A stretch of 64,000 nucleotides of DNA from Candidatus Cloacimonetes bacterium 4572_55 (GCA_002084765.1 NBMB01000058.1:1-64000); one strand, 5' to 3'; numbered from the stretch's first letter, positions 16,165 to 25,166 are shown. Numbers and translations are program-made. Notes: generated from the letters alone by a model not told the origin.

Positions 16165-16701
16165 ATGGGAAAAATTCGTCAGGTAGAAGAAGTGAAACTG
16201 GTGATTGCCATGATTTCTAACGGACATATTTCCTCCGAGCAACTTTTTCCAGTTCTGATAAAAGAGTTCGGCGAGATCGATTTTACAAGCCATCGGATTC
16301 CTTTCGATTTCACCGAGTATTACCGCCAGGAAATGGGGGATCGGTTGTATCGACAATTTATCAGCTTTGAGGAACTGATCGATCCCGAATGCCTGGCTGA
16401 CGTCAAGTTGACGACCAACCGAATCGAGGAGGAATTTGGGGAGATTCGAGAGAACACATTACATCGACATGTCAACTTAGATTCGGGATACTTGACGCTT
16501 TTTTCTTTTATACTGGCTTCGACAAAAAATTATGCGCATCGCATCTATTTAAAAAAAAACATCTACGCGGAGCTGGAACTGACCTTTCGGAAGAAACAGT
16601 TTCAGATCGTGCCGTGGACATTTTTAGATTACCGAACTGAAGAATATCAGTCGGTATTGATGCACATCCGAAAAATCTATCGGGCACAGATTCGGGCATG
16701 A
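16165..16701 (+). CDS. DUF4416 family protein
   Basis: The 178-residue protein shows the DUF4416 pattern: KLVIAMISNG, FGEIDFTSHRIPFDFTEYY, EMGDRLYRQFISFEELIDP, NLDSGYLTLFSFILASTKNYAHRIYL and the C-terminal VPWTFLDYR. Function is unknown. It overlaps the following TIM-barrel gene by 4 bp (ATGA), so the two are translated together and may act in one pathway. The 185-bp upstream gap contains GAGATA-AAG-TATCTC (16115-16129), a small hairpin of uncertain meaning. Confidence 0.8.
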   Translation: MGKIRQVEEVKLVIAMISNGHISSEQLFPVLIKEFGEIDFTSHRIPFDFTEYYRQEMGDRLYRQFISFEELIDPECLADVKLTTNRIEEEFGEIRENTLHRHVNLDSGYLTLFSFILASTKNYAHRIYLKKNIYAELELTFRKKQFQIVPWTFLDYRTEEYQSVLMHIRKIYRAQIRA

Positions 16702-17534
16702 AAAATATGTTCAACTGGGATAAGGTCAAAGATCGAGTCGGGTTTTATGCGAGTTGGCAAGAGCGAGACGCCAGTGCCATGATCGAATTTGCCGCGAAGT
16801 ATGAGGTTCGCCGCGTGGTGTTCGATCTTTTGAATCTGGACATGTCTCCCGAGCGTATGAAAAAGAAAACGATCCATGGGATCAAAAAATTGGCAAAAAA
16901 GAAAAAAGTTCGCACGTCGTTTCGCGCGCCCAAAGATTTGGATTTTCTTTCATTGCATCATAATATCCACCAAGCGGTTATGTCCCGAACCATCGAGGTC
17001 GTCGAATTGGCGCAAGCTCTGGACGCGGAGAGCGTCGTCTTTTCTATCCCCCCGCGGATTCGGCTCCCCCACCCGGACGGATTCCTACCGATCACAGAGG
17101 TCTATCCTAAAGAAATCCGCGACGCGCTCTCCCGATCTCTCCATATTTTATACGCATTTTCTGATGGAATAGACGTCTGCATCTCCAACACGCCGGGATT
17201 AATGACCGACCCTGTGGTGAACGCCTGCTTGAAAGAATTTATCAAAAAAGAACAGTTATGGCTGTGCCTCGACATCGGAAATCTTTTCCGATCAGATGCG
17301 AACGAACTGAATTATTTTGTCAGAAATCGGAAATCGATCCGCCACTGCTTTCTGCATGACGCGGACCAAACCGGCGACCATCTCCCGCTCGGATCCGGAG
17401 AGATCGAATTTAAACCGCTATTGGAAATTCTTCCCGAAGATATTCCTGTCCCTCTAATTTTGAAAGCGCGGAGCAGAGAGGAAACCATCGTAAATCTACA
17501 AACTTTCCGGAAAAAATTCTGCTCGAAAACATAA
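16698..17534 (+). CDS. Xylose isomerase-like TIM-barrel protein (sugar phosphate isomerase/epimerase family)
   Basis: A 278-residue protein with the alternating strand-helix pattern of AP-endonuclease-2/xylose-isomerase-like barrels. Late strands carry LWLCLDIGNLFRSDANEL and RHCFLHDADQTGDHLPLGSGEIEF, where His, Asp and Glu usually bind a metal. Many early metal-site positions are less clear, so activity is uncertain. It is coupled to the upstream DUF4416 gene. A lysine-rich patch (KLAKKKKVR, about residues 64-72) is notable. The pair is often seen together in Deltaproteobacteria-like and FCB genomes, but this is recollection and not shown here. Confidence 0.65.
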   Translation: MKNMFNWDKVKDRVGFYASWQERDASAMIEFAAKYEVRRVVFDLLNLDMSPERMKKKTIHGIKKLAKKKKVRTSFRAPKDLDFLSLHHNIHQAVMSRTIEVVELAQALDAESVVFSIPPRIRLPHPDGFLPITEVYPKEIRDALSRSLHILYAFSDGIDVCISNTPGLMTDPVVNACLKEFIKKEQLWLCLDIGNLFRSDANELNYFVRNRKSIRHCFLHDADQTGDHLPLGSGEIEFKPLLEILPEDIPVPLILKARSREETIVNLQTFRKKFCSKT

Positions 17535-17744
17535 TCTGAATAATTGATCGCAATGATTCGCTGAGAAGCGAAACAAATTTAGCTTGTGATTGTTTTAACG
17601 ATCGCTAACAAATTCAACCTTTGGACTATTGGCGTAGAGAAGCAAGGAGGTCAATACGTTAAATAAAAAAATCATTCGCCAAATTTTTATATTGACGGCT
17701 ATTTCAATTCTATTCGGCACTCTGAGTAATTTCGTTAATCCGAA

Positions 17745-18125
17745 TTGGATCAAAATCCACCGCTACCGAATTTTGATCCGGATCACATAAAAATTTACAA
17801 CATAGACCTTGATAGAGCGCATCGCCTTTTTGTCTCGAAAAAAGCGATTTTTATTGACGCGCGGTATCCTGACGATTACATTACAGAGCATATTCCAGGG
17901 TCGATAAATCTTCCAAACGATATGTTCGACGATTTTTATCCGGAAGTCGCGCATCTGTTTCGGATTGACGATCCTCTGGTGATATATTGCAGCGGTTCTG
18001 GGTGCGATCTGAGCGTGTTACTCGCGGACAATCTGCGATATATGGGCTATGAAAAATTGATGCTTTTTGAGGAAGGTCAGCCGGCATGGATCGCAGCCGG
18101 TTATCCGATAAAGGAGGGGCAATAG
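17745..18125 (+). CDS. Rhodanese-like domain protein, probably missing its membrane anchor through a frameshift
   Basis: The 126-residue open frame is a single rhodanese domain with AIFIDARYPDDYITEHIPGSINLP and the active-site loop YCSGSGCDLS (Cys82). Its only start is TTG 17745, without a ribosome binding site. Upstream in another frame (17659-17787) a strong AAGGAGG (17644-17650) is followed by coding sequence for a membrane segment (IRQIFILTAISILFGTLSNF) and then NPNWIKI, which normally leads into such domains. A one-base slip near 17750-17762 would join the two into one anchored protein. The start codon of the upstream part is also not canonical (TTA/ACG). It is either a recent pseudogene or a sequencing error. 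The DoxX-like gene follows immediately. Confidence 0.72.
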   Translation: MDQNPPLPNFDPDHIKIYNIDLDRAHRLFVSKKAIFIDARYPDDYITEHIPGSINLPNDMFDDFYPEVAHLFRIDDPLVIYCSGSGCDLSVLLADNLRYMGYEKLMLFEEGQPAWIAAGYPIKEGQ

Positions 18126-18127
18126 GC

Positions 18128-18496
18128 ATGGACAAAGCGCGTGAACTTATTCAACATCCGTTTACACTTTTGGTCTGCCGCTGGATATTGGGTATTGTCT
18201 TCATTTATGCCAGCGTGTACAAAATCGAAATGCCGCTACAATTTGCCAAAAGCATTTACAATTATCAGCTCATACCAGATTTCGCCATCAATGCGATGGC
18301 GATTTTTTTGCCCTGGATCGAATTGTTTGCCGGAATCGGTTTAATCGCTGGCTTCTTTACGCCGGGGAGCATCCGTATTATCGGGGGTCTGCTGCTGATT
18401 TTTATGGCTGCGATCATCATCACCTTGCTCCGCGGTATTGATATTGAATCTCGCGCTTGCGTTGCCGGTTTTATTTTCTCGGGACGACAAATTTAG
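18128..18496 (+). CDS. DoxX/MauE-like membrane protein, apparently shortened
   Basis: The 122-residue protein starts at ATG 18128 with AAGGAGG 9-15 nt before it, 2 bp after the rhodanese stop. Three hydrophobic segments (about 13-30, 52-74 and 80-100) and the LLVCRWILGIVFIYASVYKI opening are typical of DoxX/MauE proteins. The family usually continues after RGIDI with a Cys-containing loop and a fourth helix. Here the sequence becomes ESRACVAGFIFSGRQI and stops, so the C-terminus is probably truncated or frameshifted. Rhodanese-DoxX pairs are thought to handle reactive sulfur at the membrane; this is inference from context. Confidence 0.7.
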   Translation: MDKARELIQHPFTLLVCRWILGIVFIYASVYKIEMPLQFAKSIYNYQLIPDFAINAMAIFLPWIELFAGIGLIAGFFTPGSIRIIGGLLLIFMAAIIITLLRGIDIESRACVAGFIFSGRQI

Positions 18497-18575
18497 TATT
18501 GACTATTTATTAAAAAATCGGCGAATTGTCGGTTGATTTGTTTTTTTAATTTTTCAAACCAAAAGGAGTTTGGAT

Positions 18576-19115
18576 ATGGATGCAATGGACATTAAAGAGT
18601 ATATCGAACTTTGGAAAATGATTATTATGAATCCCCAAAAATTTTTCCAAGAATGGGATCAAAGCGAAGATTGGACCCGGGTTTTATTATTGAACGCTAT
18701 CTGCGGGCTTCTCGCTGGAATACTCCTCACAATTTTCACTCTGGGCGGCGGCGTATTAGCGATTGTGATGTATCCAATTGGATTGATCATCGGGACTTTT
18801 ATCAGCGGTGCTATATATTATCTCTGCTTTAAGCTTCTCGGCGGGACTGGCGAGATTGAGTCCACGATCAAAATGGTTGGTTATACCAATGCGATAAGTT
18901 TGGTCTCTTTGGGAGTCCCCATCATCGGAAGCATACTCGGGCTTTATCAGATTTGGCTTCTCATTGTAGGCGGAAAAGTTGTTCATAAATTGGACACAGG
19001 TAAATCCGCAATAGCGGTCATAATACCGCTTGTTCTCTGCTGCCTCATTCCCATTATTGTTTTCGGAATGACTGTGGGTCTGGGATTTTTCACAGCACTT
19101 ATGGGTCAAGGTTAA
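18576..19115 (+). CDS. Yip1-domain membrane protein
   Basis: The 179-residue protein has a cytoplasmic N-terminus (FFQEWDQSEDWTRVLLLNAI) followed by five hydrophobic segments, the arrangement of bacterial YIP1 (PF04893) proteins. The segment IESTIKMVGYTNAISLVSLGVPIIGSILGLYQIWLLIVG is characteristic. Function in bacteria is unknown. ATG 18576 was preferred over TTG 18570 because AAAGGAG lies at the right distance. A shared terminator separates it from the convergent coaE. Confidence 0.72.
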   Translation: MDAMDIKEYIELWKMIIMNPQKFFQEWDQSEDWTRVLLLNAICGLLAGILLTIFTLGGGVLAIVMYPIGLIIGTFISGAIYYLCFKLLGGTGEIESTIKMVGYTNAISLVSLGVPIIGSILGLYQIWLLIVGGKVVHKLDTGKSAIAVIIPLVLCCLIPIIVFGMTVGLGFFTALMGQG

Positions 19116-19157
19116 AAAATAAGCGTCCCTGATTCCTCTACTAAAAAAGCCTTAAAA

Positions 19158-19189
19158 AAAGCCTTGAATTCGTTGAAATTCAAGGCTTT
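19158..19189. terminator. Bidirectional terminator between convergent Yip1-like gene and coaE
   Basis: AAAGCCTTGAATT (19158-19170) pairs perfectly with AATTCAAGGCTTT (19177-19189), with A-rich and T-rich flanks. The coaE stop codon lies within its right arm. Confidence 0.85.
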
Positions 19190-19802
19190 ATCTTTTTGCT
19201 ATGAGTCGAAAAATTTCGGCGATACGATTCTCTAAATTTTCTCCATTAGAAATAATATAATCCACTCGATGAAAAACAGAATCCAAAGGCATACGTCGGG
19301 ACTGGTTGGAGATACGAGCCATTGCCAGATATAAAGGTATAGAACGGTTCACTGTCAGCCGGCGCACCTGTTCATCATGAGAACATACGACCAATATCAT
19401 CAGGTCGATCATGGATAAGCAGGGTTTCAAATACTCGAATATCAGAAAAAAATCCAGCAATAAAAAATCTTCGGTCATATTCCGAATCCGCTGTTCCACC
19501 CGATCCGGAATCGCTTGAGTAAATATTTTTTCATACTCTTGTCGAACAGCGTCGTTTTGCGCTCCGAATATGCGCTCATTGATCAGGGAAGGAACGCTGA
19601 CGCCATTTTCATCATAGACGTCCTCTCCCAACAGCTCTTTTATGCGCAACTTCACCTCGGGAGATTTGTCTCGCAACTCTCGAGCCGCTTGATCCGCGTC
19701 AAAAATTACCGATCTAAAACCCTCTTCAATTGCCAAGCGCTGAAAAATCGCAGCAATATATGACTTTCCACAACCGGTATGACCGGTAATTCCGATTACC
19801 AT
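19188..19802 (-). CDS. coaE: Dephospho-CoA kinase
   Basis: The 204-residue P-loop kinase phosphorylates dephospho-CoA in the last step of CoA synthesis. The Walker A is GHTGCGKS (7-14), followed by FDADQAARELRDK and LLGEDVYDENGVS. The late SRRMPLDSVFHRVDYIISN segment matches the CoaE lid and C-terminal region. It starts 3 bp after the PilU-like gene stop, so it is the distal gene of the pilus-motor string. CoaE next to pilus assembly genes is a familiar arrangement in other bacteria. Confidence 0.85.
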   Translation of the reverse strand: MVIGITGHTGCGKSYIAAIFQRLAIEEGFRSVIFDADQAARELRDKSPEVKLRIKELLGEDVYDENGVSVPSLINERIFGAQNDAVRQEYEKIFTQAIPDRVEQRIRNMTEDFLLLDFFLIFEYLKPCLSMIDLMILVVCSHDEQVRRLTVNRSIPLYLAMARISNQSRRMPLDSVFHRVDYIISNGENLENRIAEIFRLIAKR

Positions 19803-19805
19803 GAT

Positions 19806-21032
19806 CTATTTTTTCTTTTTCTTCCGTTGTTCTCTCATCTCCTCTTGACGCTTTTTCCGCTCTTTTTCTTTTTTCATTTCTTCAACCGGATCCACAATCT
19901 TCGCTTCATTAAAAGTCAACCCTTTTGCTTCTCCCATCAACTCATCCATAGCCTCTTCGCCGCCGCCCTCTAACTTATCCATCTTGAGACGCAGGCGCAC
20001 TTCATTACCGCTATCAGCGTTGGCAATTGCCTGTTCAGGATCAATTCTTCCCTCTTTTACCAACTTCACCAGTGCCATATCAAAGGTTTGCATACCGTCT
20101 TGGGCCCCTTGTTCCATTGCCATTTTTATCTCGCCGATCTTCGCCTGCATGATCATATCGGCAATACGAGGCGAATTGATCATAATCTCGACCGCCGCGG
20201 CGCGTCCCCCATCTGGAGTGCGCACCAATCTTTGGGAAATAATCCCTTGCAGATTCAACGACAATTGCTGATAAATTTGCTTATGTTGTTCCTGCTCAAA
20301 AAAGCCCATCACTCGCTCGACCGCTTGATTGGCGTTGTTTGCGTGAAGGGTTCCGATGCAAAGGTGACCTGTCTCGGCAAAAGTGAGCGCGGCCTCCATT
20401 GTCTCCAGGTCTCGAATTTCTCCCACAAGGATCACATCCGGGGATTGCCGCAACATATTGCGCAGCGCGTTCTTAAAGCTGAGGCTATCTGTCCCGATCT
20501 CTCGCTGGGTGATAACCGATTTTTTGTGGGGATGCACAAACTCCAGGGGGTCTTCCACAGTGATAATATGTCCAGCTTCGTTCCGATTCCGATAGTCGAT
20601 CATTGCGGCAAGGGTGGTCGATTTTCCGGACCCGGTTCCGCCCACCACCAACAATAGACCGCGCTTCCCCATGATCATTTTATTCAAAGTCGAGGGAAGT
20701 TTCAGCTTTTCAGTAGAGAGAATTTCTCCGGGAATGATACGTACCACGATCATCGCGTCGCCCCGCTGCCGAAGGATATTGACTCGAAATCGGGCACCGA
20801 GATCAGGATAACTCAACGAGAGGTTCATTTCCATTATTTCCCGAAACTCAATCCGCTGTTTTTCATTCATAATCGAGTTGGCGAAATGCTCGGTATGCTG
20901 GGATGTCAGCGACGTTTTGCCTACGGGTTTGCTTTGCCCGGAGATCTTAAAAACCGGAGGCAGTCCGGTCGTGAGGTACATATCGGCAGATCCGACTTTG
21001 ATCATGTACGCGCATAAATCCTTAACTGTCAT
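19806..21032 (-). CDS. PilT/PilU-family twitching motility ATPase
   Basis: The 408-residue hexameric retraction ATPase has Walker A GGTGSGKST (131-139), ITVEDPLEFVH, Walker B VILVGEIRDLETMEAA, the His box GHLCIGTLHANNANQ and the AIRNLIRE-like IADMIMQ segment. A lysine/glutamate-rich tail of about 30 residues (KKEKERKKRQEEMREQRKKKKK end) extends beyond the core, as in PilU-type paralogues. It is translationally coupled to PilT (ATGA overlap at 21029-21032). Together they would power type IV pilus retraction. The pilins, PilC and PilD are not in the window. Confidence 0.9.
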   Translation of the reverse strand: MTVKDLCAYMIKVGSADMYLTTGLPPVFKISGQSKPVGKTSLTSQHTEHFANSIMNEKQRIEFREIMEMNLSLSYPDLGARFRVNILRQRGDAMIVVRIIPGEILSTEKLKLPSTLNKMIMGKRGLLLVVGGTGSGKSTTLAAMIDYRNRNEAGHIITVEDPLEFVHPHKKSVITQREIGTDSLSFKNALRNMLRQSPDVILVGEIRDLETMEAALTFAETGHLCIGTLHANNANQAVERVMGFFEQEQHKQIYQQLSLNLQGIISQRLVRTPDGGRAAAVEIMINSPRIADMIMQAKIGEIKMAMEQGAQDGMQTFDMALVKLVKEGRIDPEQAIANADSGNEVRLRLKMDKLEGGGEEAMDELMGEAKGLTFNEAKIVDPVEEMKKEKERKKRQEEMREQRKKKKK

Positions 21033-22111
21033 CTTCTTCTCCTTTCTGGACGTTTTTTACGAGGTCCTTCTACGCCATCAAAAAACTTGGGATTGATACA
21101 TTTCATCATCACTTCTTCCTTTGCCACAATTCCTTTCATCAGCAGATCTTTGAGATGTTGGTCAAGAAGCTGCATGCCATACTTTGTCCCAGTTTGGATC
21201 ATTGATGGTATTTGATGAATTTTCGCCTCTCGAATCAAATTTTTTATCGCGGGAATGCCAATCATTATTTCGTGCGCCGCAACACGTCCCCCCCCGATTT
21301 TTTTCAGGAGATTTTGGGCTATCACCGCCTTGAGCGATTCCGCAAGCATGGTGCGCACCTTTTCTTGCTCCTCTGATGGAAAAACGTCGATTATACGGTC
21401 AATGGTCTTAGGAGCACTGCTGGTATGGAGGGTTCCAAAAACCAGGTGACCTGTTTCCGCCGCGGACAGAGCCAACTGAATGGTTTCCAAGTCACGCATC
21501 TCTCCCACCAGGATAATATCTGGGTCCTGGCGCAAAGCACCCTTCAAAGCGCGAGAAAAAGATTTTGTGTGTGGGCCCACCTCCCGCTGATTTATGAGAC
21601 AGTTTTTGGTCTGATGAACAAACTCGATCGGGTCTTCTAACGTCAGAATATGTCCCCGCTGAGTATCGTTAATATAATCGACCATTGCCGCAAGAGTGGT
21701 GGACTTGCCGCTTCCGGTGGGACCGGTCACCAGCACCACGCCTTTTTCGTACTTACAAATATCCGCGAAAACAGAAGTCAGCCCCAACTGTTTAAAAGTC
21801 AAAATTTTCGCGGGGATGATCCGAAAGACTGCCGAAGGACCCCGATGCTGCAAAAAAGCATTCACTCGAAAACGTGCGATCTCACCTAAAGATATTGCAA
21901 AATCGATATCCATTTCGTTTTCAAAGGTTTTTTGTTGCACATCGTTCATAATGTCATAGATCATATCATGGCACTGTTCCTGAGTCAGAGCTGGAACATT
22001 CAGTTTTTTAATATCCCCATGAACCCGTATCATAGGCGGAACGCCCGAGCTTATGTGAAGATCAGACCCTCCTTGCTTATGCATAAAAATGAGTAATTCT
22101 GAAATTTCCAT
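21029..22111 (-). CDS. pilT: Type IV pilus retraction ATPase PilT
   Basis: The 360-residue ATPase begins with GGSDLHISSG, typical of PilT. Walker A is GPTGSGKST (130-138), and LTLEDPIEFVH, Walker B IILVGEMRDLETIQLAL and His box GHLVFGTLHTSSAPKT follow. AIKNLIREAKIHQI matches the AIRNLIRE motif required for retraction. ATG 22111 is preferred to TTG 22120, which abuts the GGGAGGG site too closely. A basic tail (RKKRPERRRR) ends the protein. It lies between a degenerate PilB homologue and a PilU-like paralogue. Confidence 0.93.
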   Translation of the reverse strand: MEISELLIFMHKQGGSDLHISSGVPPMIRVHGDIKKLNVPALTQEQCHDMIYDIMNDVQQKTFENEMDIDFAISLGEIARFRVNAFLQHRGPSAVFRIIPAKILTFKQLGLTSVFADICKYEKGVVLVTGPTGSGKSTTLAAMVDYINDTQRGHILTLEDPIEFVHQTKNCLINQREVGPHTKSFSRALKGALRQDPDIILVGEMRDLETIQLALSAAETGHLVFGTLHTSSAPKTIDRIIDVFPSEEQEKVRTMLAESLKAVIAQNLLKKIGGGRVAAHEIMIGIPAIKNLIREAKIHQIPSMIQTGTKYGMQLLDQHLKDLLMKGIVAKEEVMMKCINPKFFDGVEGPRKKRPERRRR

Positions 22112-22211
22112 CGCTATCAAACCCTCCCAAATTCATCTGTTTGTCAGTCTATAAAAAAATTATGCTCTCAAATAGTATCAAAATTTGACGCGACAATCCC
22201 CATACGCGCAA

Positions 22212-23963
22212 TCATACGACCCGAGCCAGAACATCCTCTAAAAACAACTCGCCTTCCAAAACTCTCTCGATAGCTTGCTCAAACACGCCTCGTTTCTCTC
22301 TGCTCTCAATAACCTCTCGAAATTTTCGTTGATTTGACGTCCGGTTAAAAAAGGGAACCTTTGAGAACAAAATATCCTTCAATTCATTGGATAACCTCAA
22401 CAGTTCAAAGATTTCTACCTCGCCACAATAACCGGAAGAACGCAAACCCTTCTCGGAAGCCGGACGATAAAAATTCGCGTCCTTGGCATCTTTCAAATCG
22501 GCTTCCGCCAACAGCCGCGCCGAAGGCTGATACGTCTCTTTCGTCTCATCGCATAATCTTGGGAAAACACTTTGCGATATAATAAAGCGCAGATTCGCCG
22601 CGATCGGCATCGTGAACGGTAAGTTCTGGATCAAATATTGGAGGGCATGATACGGATCAAAATAGGGCAGACCGACAAGAATCAACCGATTGTTCACCGC
22701 GCAATCGACCAATAGCGGCAACAACGTACCGTCTTCTCCATCCAAACGATCCACGACAATCACGTCTGGCGATTGCGTGTCAATCATTTTAAGAATCTCA
22801 TAAGCGGAGATGTGGGGATTATCCATCAAGTCGATCTGAGTGGCAAAATCGAACTTCTCTCTGACCGGATTCTCGATCATAATAATCCGCTTATCTCTCG
22901 ATTGCACATGGCTCACCAATGTATAAAGAAGTTGGCGTCGAGATTCTGCCAAAGGACCGGTCGCTACAACCAGGCCGGACAGGGAATCTAACTGCCTCCG
23001 TATATAATCCAGATCGTCGCTCGAAAAATTCAGATATTCCAACATCTGCGGAACAACCGGATGCAGGATGCGCAGTACCACGGATTCGCCCCAAATTCCG
23101 GGAAGAAAAGAGACTTGGACCGTCAACTCTTCTTCGCCTATCTTGTTTTTCATATAACCCATACGTGGAACCGCCTCCGAGACCGGAATGCCAACCAACC
23201 CTTTAATTCGGTTAATAACAGCAAAATAAATCGATTTGGGTTCCGATTTTGCATAACGAAGCGTTCTATTAATACGATAGCGTATCCGCAGTTCGTCCTG
23301 AAACGGCTCAAGATGAATCTCAGTCGCTTCATAGTTTAATGCTTGCATTAAATGGAAATGGATGAAGGCTAATCCGGATGTACCTTCCGCAAAATCTTGA
23401 CGCTGGGAGGGCTTTGCTTTATGAGACTCGAATTCATCCGAGCTGATACTATCCACATCACGAGCGTCGCTCTTTAAAAACTCGACTTGATCCAATACAT
23501 TCAAGACCTTTTGGCGCAGTGCTATCGATACTTTTACATCACGATCGGTAACCGATTTAATATCTTTGATTGCCTGGTGATTTGTCGGATCCGACATCGC
23601 CACTGTGATCTCATTTTCAAAATGAGCTACCGGCACAATAATATGCTGTTTCAACATTTTAATCGGAAAAGATCGAGCCAAATTCACATCGACCATGTCG
23701 AATTTCAAATCCACATAAGGAATATCCAGATGATACGCCAACGCCCAGTTAATCTGATCTTCTGTCAACAGACCCATTTGCAAGATGGTCTCGCCAAAAC
23801 GGAGCCCGGTTTCGGTTTGTTTCTCCAGAATATTGGGGACTTCCGTGTCGTCAATCAGATCATACTTAATCAGAATATCTCCCAATCTTAGCTTTTCCGA
23901 AATTCCTTCGTCCTCAATTTTCTCAATATTTTCATCTTCAAGAAATTGGATATCTATCGTCAT
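22212..23963 (-). CDS. PilB/GspE-like protein with lost ATPase motifs
   Basis: The 583-residue protein has the full PilB layout. Residues 20-165 are an MshEN-like domain with two paired motifs (RLGDILIKYDLI at 26-37 and RFGETILQMGLL at 55-66), a pattern that can bind c-di-GMP. A core follows with EIHLEP, RYRINRTLRY, RIKGL and LPGIWGESVVLRIL. The catalytic motifs are absent: Walker A is TGPLAESRR (335-343) instead of GPTGSGKTT, and Walker B is VIVVDRLDGE (401-410) instead of VGEIRDxET. The zinc-finger cysteines are also lost. The frame is intact with a strong GGAAGGAG site, so it is a maintained pseudo-ATPase rather than a broken gene. Confidence 0.85.
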   Translation of the reverse strand: MTIDIQFLEDENIEKIEDEGISEKLRLGDILIKYDLIDDTEVPNILEKQTETGLRFGETILQMGLLTEDQINWALAYHLDIPYVDLKFDMVDVNLARSFPIKMLKQHIIVPVAHFENEITVAMSDPTNHQAIKDIKSVTDRDVKVSIALRQKVLNVLDQVEFLKSDARDVDSISSDEFESHKAKPSQRQDFAEGTSGLAFIHFHLMQALNYEATEIHLEPFQDELRIRYRINRTLRYAKSEPKSIYFAVINRIKGLVGIPVSEAVPRMGYMKNKIGEEELTVQVSFLPGIWGESVVLRILHPVVPQMLEYLNFSSDDLDYIRRQLDSLSGLVVATGPLAESRRQLLYTLVSHVQSRDKRIIMIENPVREKFDFATQIDLMDNPHISAYEILKMIDTQSPDVIVVDRLDGEDGTLLPLLVDCAVNNRLILVGLPYFDPYHALQYLIQNLPFTMPIAANLRFIISQSVFPRLCDETKETYQPSARLLAEADLKDAKDANFYRPASEKGLRSSGYCGEVEIFELLRLSNELKDILFSKVPFFNRTSNQRKFREVIESREKRGVFEQAIERVLEGELFLEDVLARVV

Positions 23964-23983
23964 TCTAAGAACTCCTTCCGAAG

Positions 23984-24301
23984 TTATGAACTTATCATAT
24001 TACAGCGACCTTCAAAATACGCCCCGTCCTCTATCCGAAGTATTTTTGTCTTGATCTCACCTTCCACCCTTGCTCCAGCTTCTATTTTTGTCTTCTGACG
24101 CGCCAAAATTTTCCCGACAAACTTGCCACCAATGATCACATCCTTTGAGTCGATGTCTCCCTTTATCTGACCAGACCCACCGATGACAACCAATTCCTTT
24201 GTTTTTACGCTACCTTCAAAACTCCCGTCCACACGAATGATCCCCTGCCCGGTAATCGTCCCCACGCAAGAATCAGAGGCGTCAATAATCGTATTCATCA
24301 T
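23984..24301 (-). CDS. Bactofilin
   Basis: The 105-residue protein is a short bactofilin (polymer-forming cytoskeletal protein) consisting almost only of the beta-helix core: GTITGQGIIRVDGSFEGSVK, VIGGSGQIKGDIDSKDVIIGG and GEIKTKILRIEDGAYFEG show the repeating strand pattern. Bactofilins form nucleotide-free filaments that position cell-wall enzymes, pili and ParA/B complexes. It lies 31 bp after an M23 peptidase gene, a recurrent pairing, and 20 bp before the PilB-like gene. Confidence 0.9.
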   Translation of the reverse strand: MMNTIIDASDSCVGTITGQGIIRVDGSFEGSVKTKELVVIGGSGQIKGDIDSKDVIIGGKFVGKILARQKTKIEAGARVEGEIKTKILRIEDGAYFEGRCNMISS

Positions 24302-24332
24302 GTGTTATATCTCACTTTTAATCTATTTTAAT

Positions 24333-25166
24333 TTAATTGGTTAGGAATCCCATCGGGTCGATTGGTTCGCCTTTTTTTCGCACTTCATAATGCAAATGAG
24401 GCGCGGAGCTTCTACCGGAGTTTCCGCTTAATGCAATGGTTTCGCCCCGTTTCACCGATAGTCCGTTTGAGAGTAGCAACCGAGAATTATGACCGTAAAC
24501 CGTGATATATCCGTTCTTATGGTCAATCATCACAGTATAACCCAGGGCATTATCCCAGTCTGCCATGATAATCTGACCATCTGCAGTCGCGACAACGGAT
24601 GTGCCTTCCATTGTGGCGATATCGATTCCGGGGTGTTTTTTCATATAACCTTCGCCCCACTTAAAACCTTGAGAAACAATGCCGCGCGTGGGCCAAATGC
24701 TCGGGACGGATCGGCGGGCGTTCTGTGCCTGGGGGTATAAATTTGCCAACTCCTGATTATCAAATTGAACGCCTAAGTTGTTCAATCGCTCTTGCATACC
24801 TCTCCTATTGCCGCTCACGCTAAATACACCATCCCCCATATCCAAATCCTGATTGACTACGTTGCTTGTATCGACTCCCATCAACGTTTTAATTTGATTA
24901 AGTTTAAATTGCGATTGCTTTAATTCATCCGCAAAAACGGCAACTTTTTCACGCTCAAGCCGCAAATTTTGATTTTCTCGCTTCAAAGCACCCACCTCAT
25001 GAATTTGTTGAGTCAAATAGCCTAATGAGATAAACGATGAGATCACCACGATAAATACGGCAAAACCGAATCCGCCTAAAACCCATAAAATTTTATAAGA
25101 TATGCTGAAATTAACAGATTCCTGCCCATGCGGAATAATAATAAACGCTAATTTTTTCTTTTCCAT
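24333..25166 (-). CDS. M23 family metallopeptidase, membrane anchored
   Basis: The 277-residue protein has one N-terminal transmembrane segment (about 27-50), a coiled coil (about 55-95) and a C-terminal lysostaphin-like peptidase domain with HPGIDIA (His and Asp zinc ligands), TVYGHNSRLL and HLHYEV (catalytic and zinc His). The peptidase faces the periplasm and cuts peptidoglycan cross-links. It resembles the bactofilin-partner peptidases (LmdC type). It is followed at 31 bp by a bactofilin and preceded by parB, which suggests localised wall remodelling under cytoskeletal control. Confidence 0.9.
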   Translation of the reverse strand: MEKKKLAFIIIPHGQESVNFSISYKILWVLGGFGFAVFIVVISSFISLGYLTQQIHEVGALKRENQNLRLEREKVAVFADELKQSQFKLNQIKTLMGVDTSNVVNQDLDMGDGVFSVSGNRRGMQERLNNLGVQFDNQELANLYPQAQNARRSVPSIWPTRGIVSQGFKWGEGYMKKHPGIDIATMEGTSVVATADGQIIMADWDNALGYTVMIDHKNGYITVYGHNSRLLLSNGLSVKRGETIALSGNSGRSSAPHLHYEVRKKGEPIDPMGFLTN

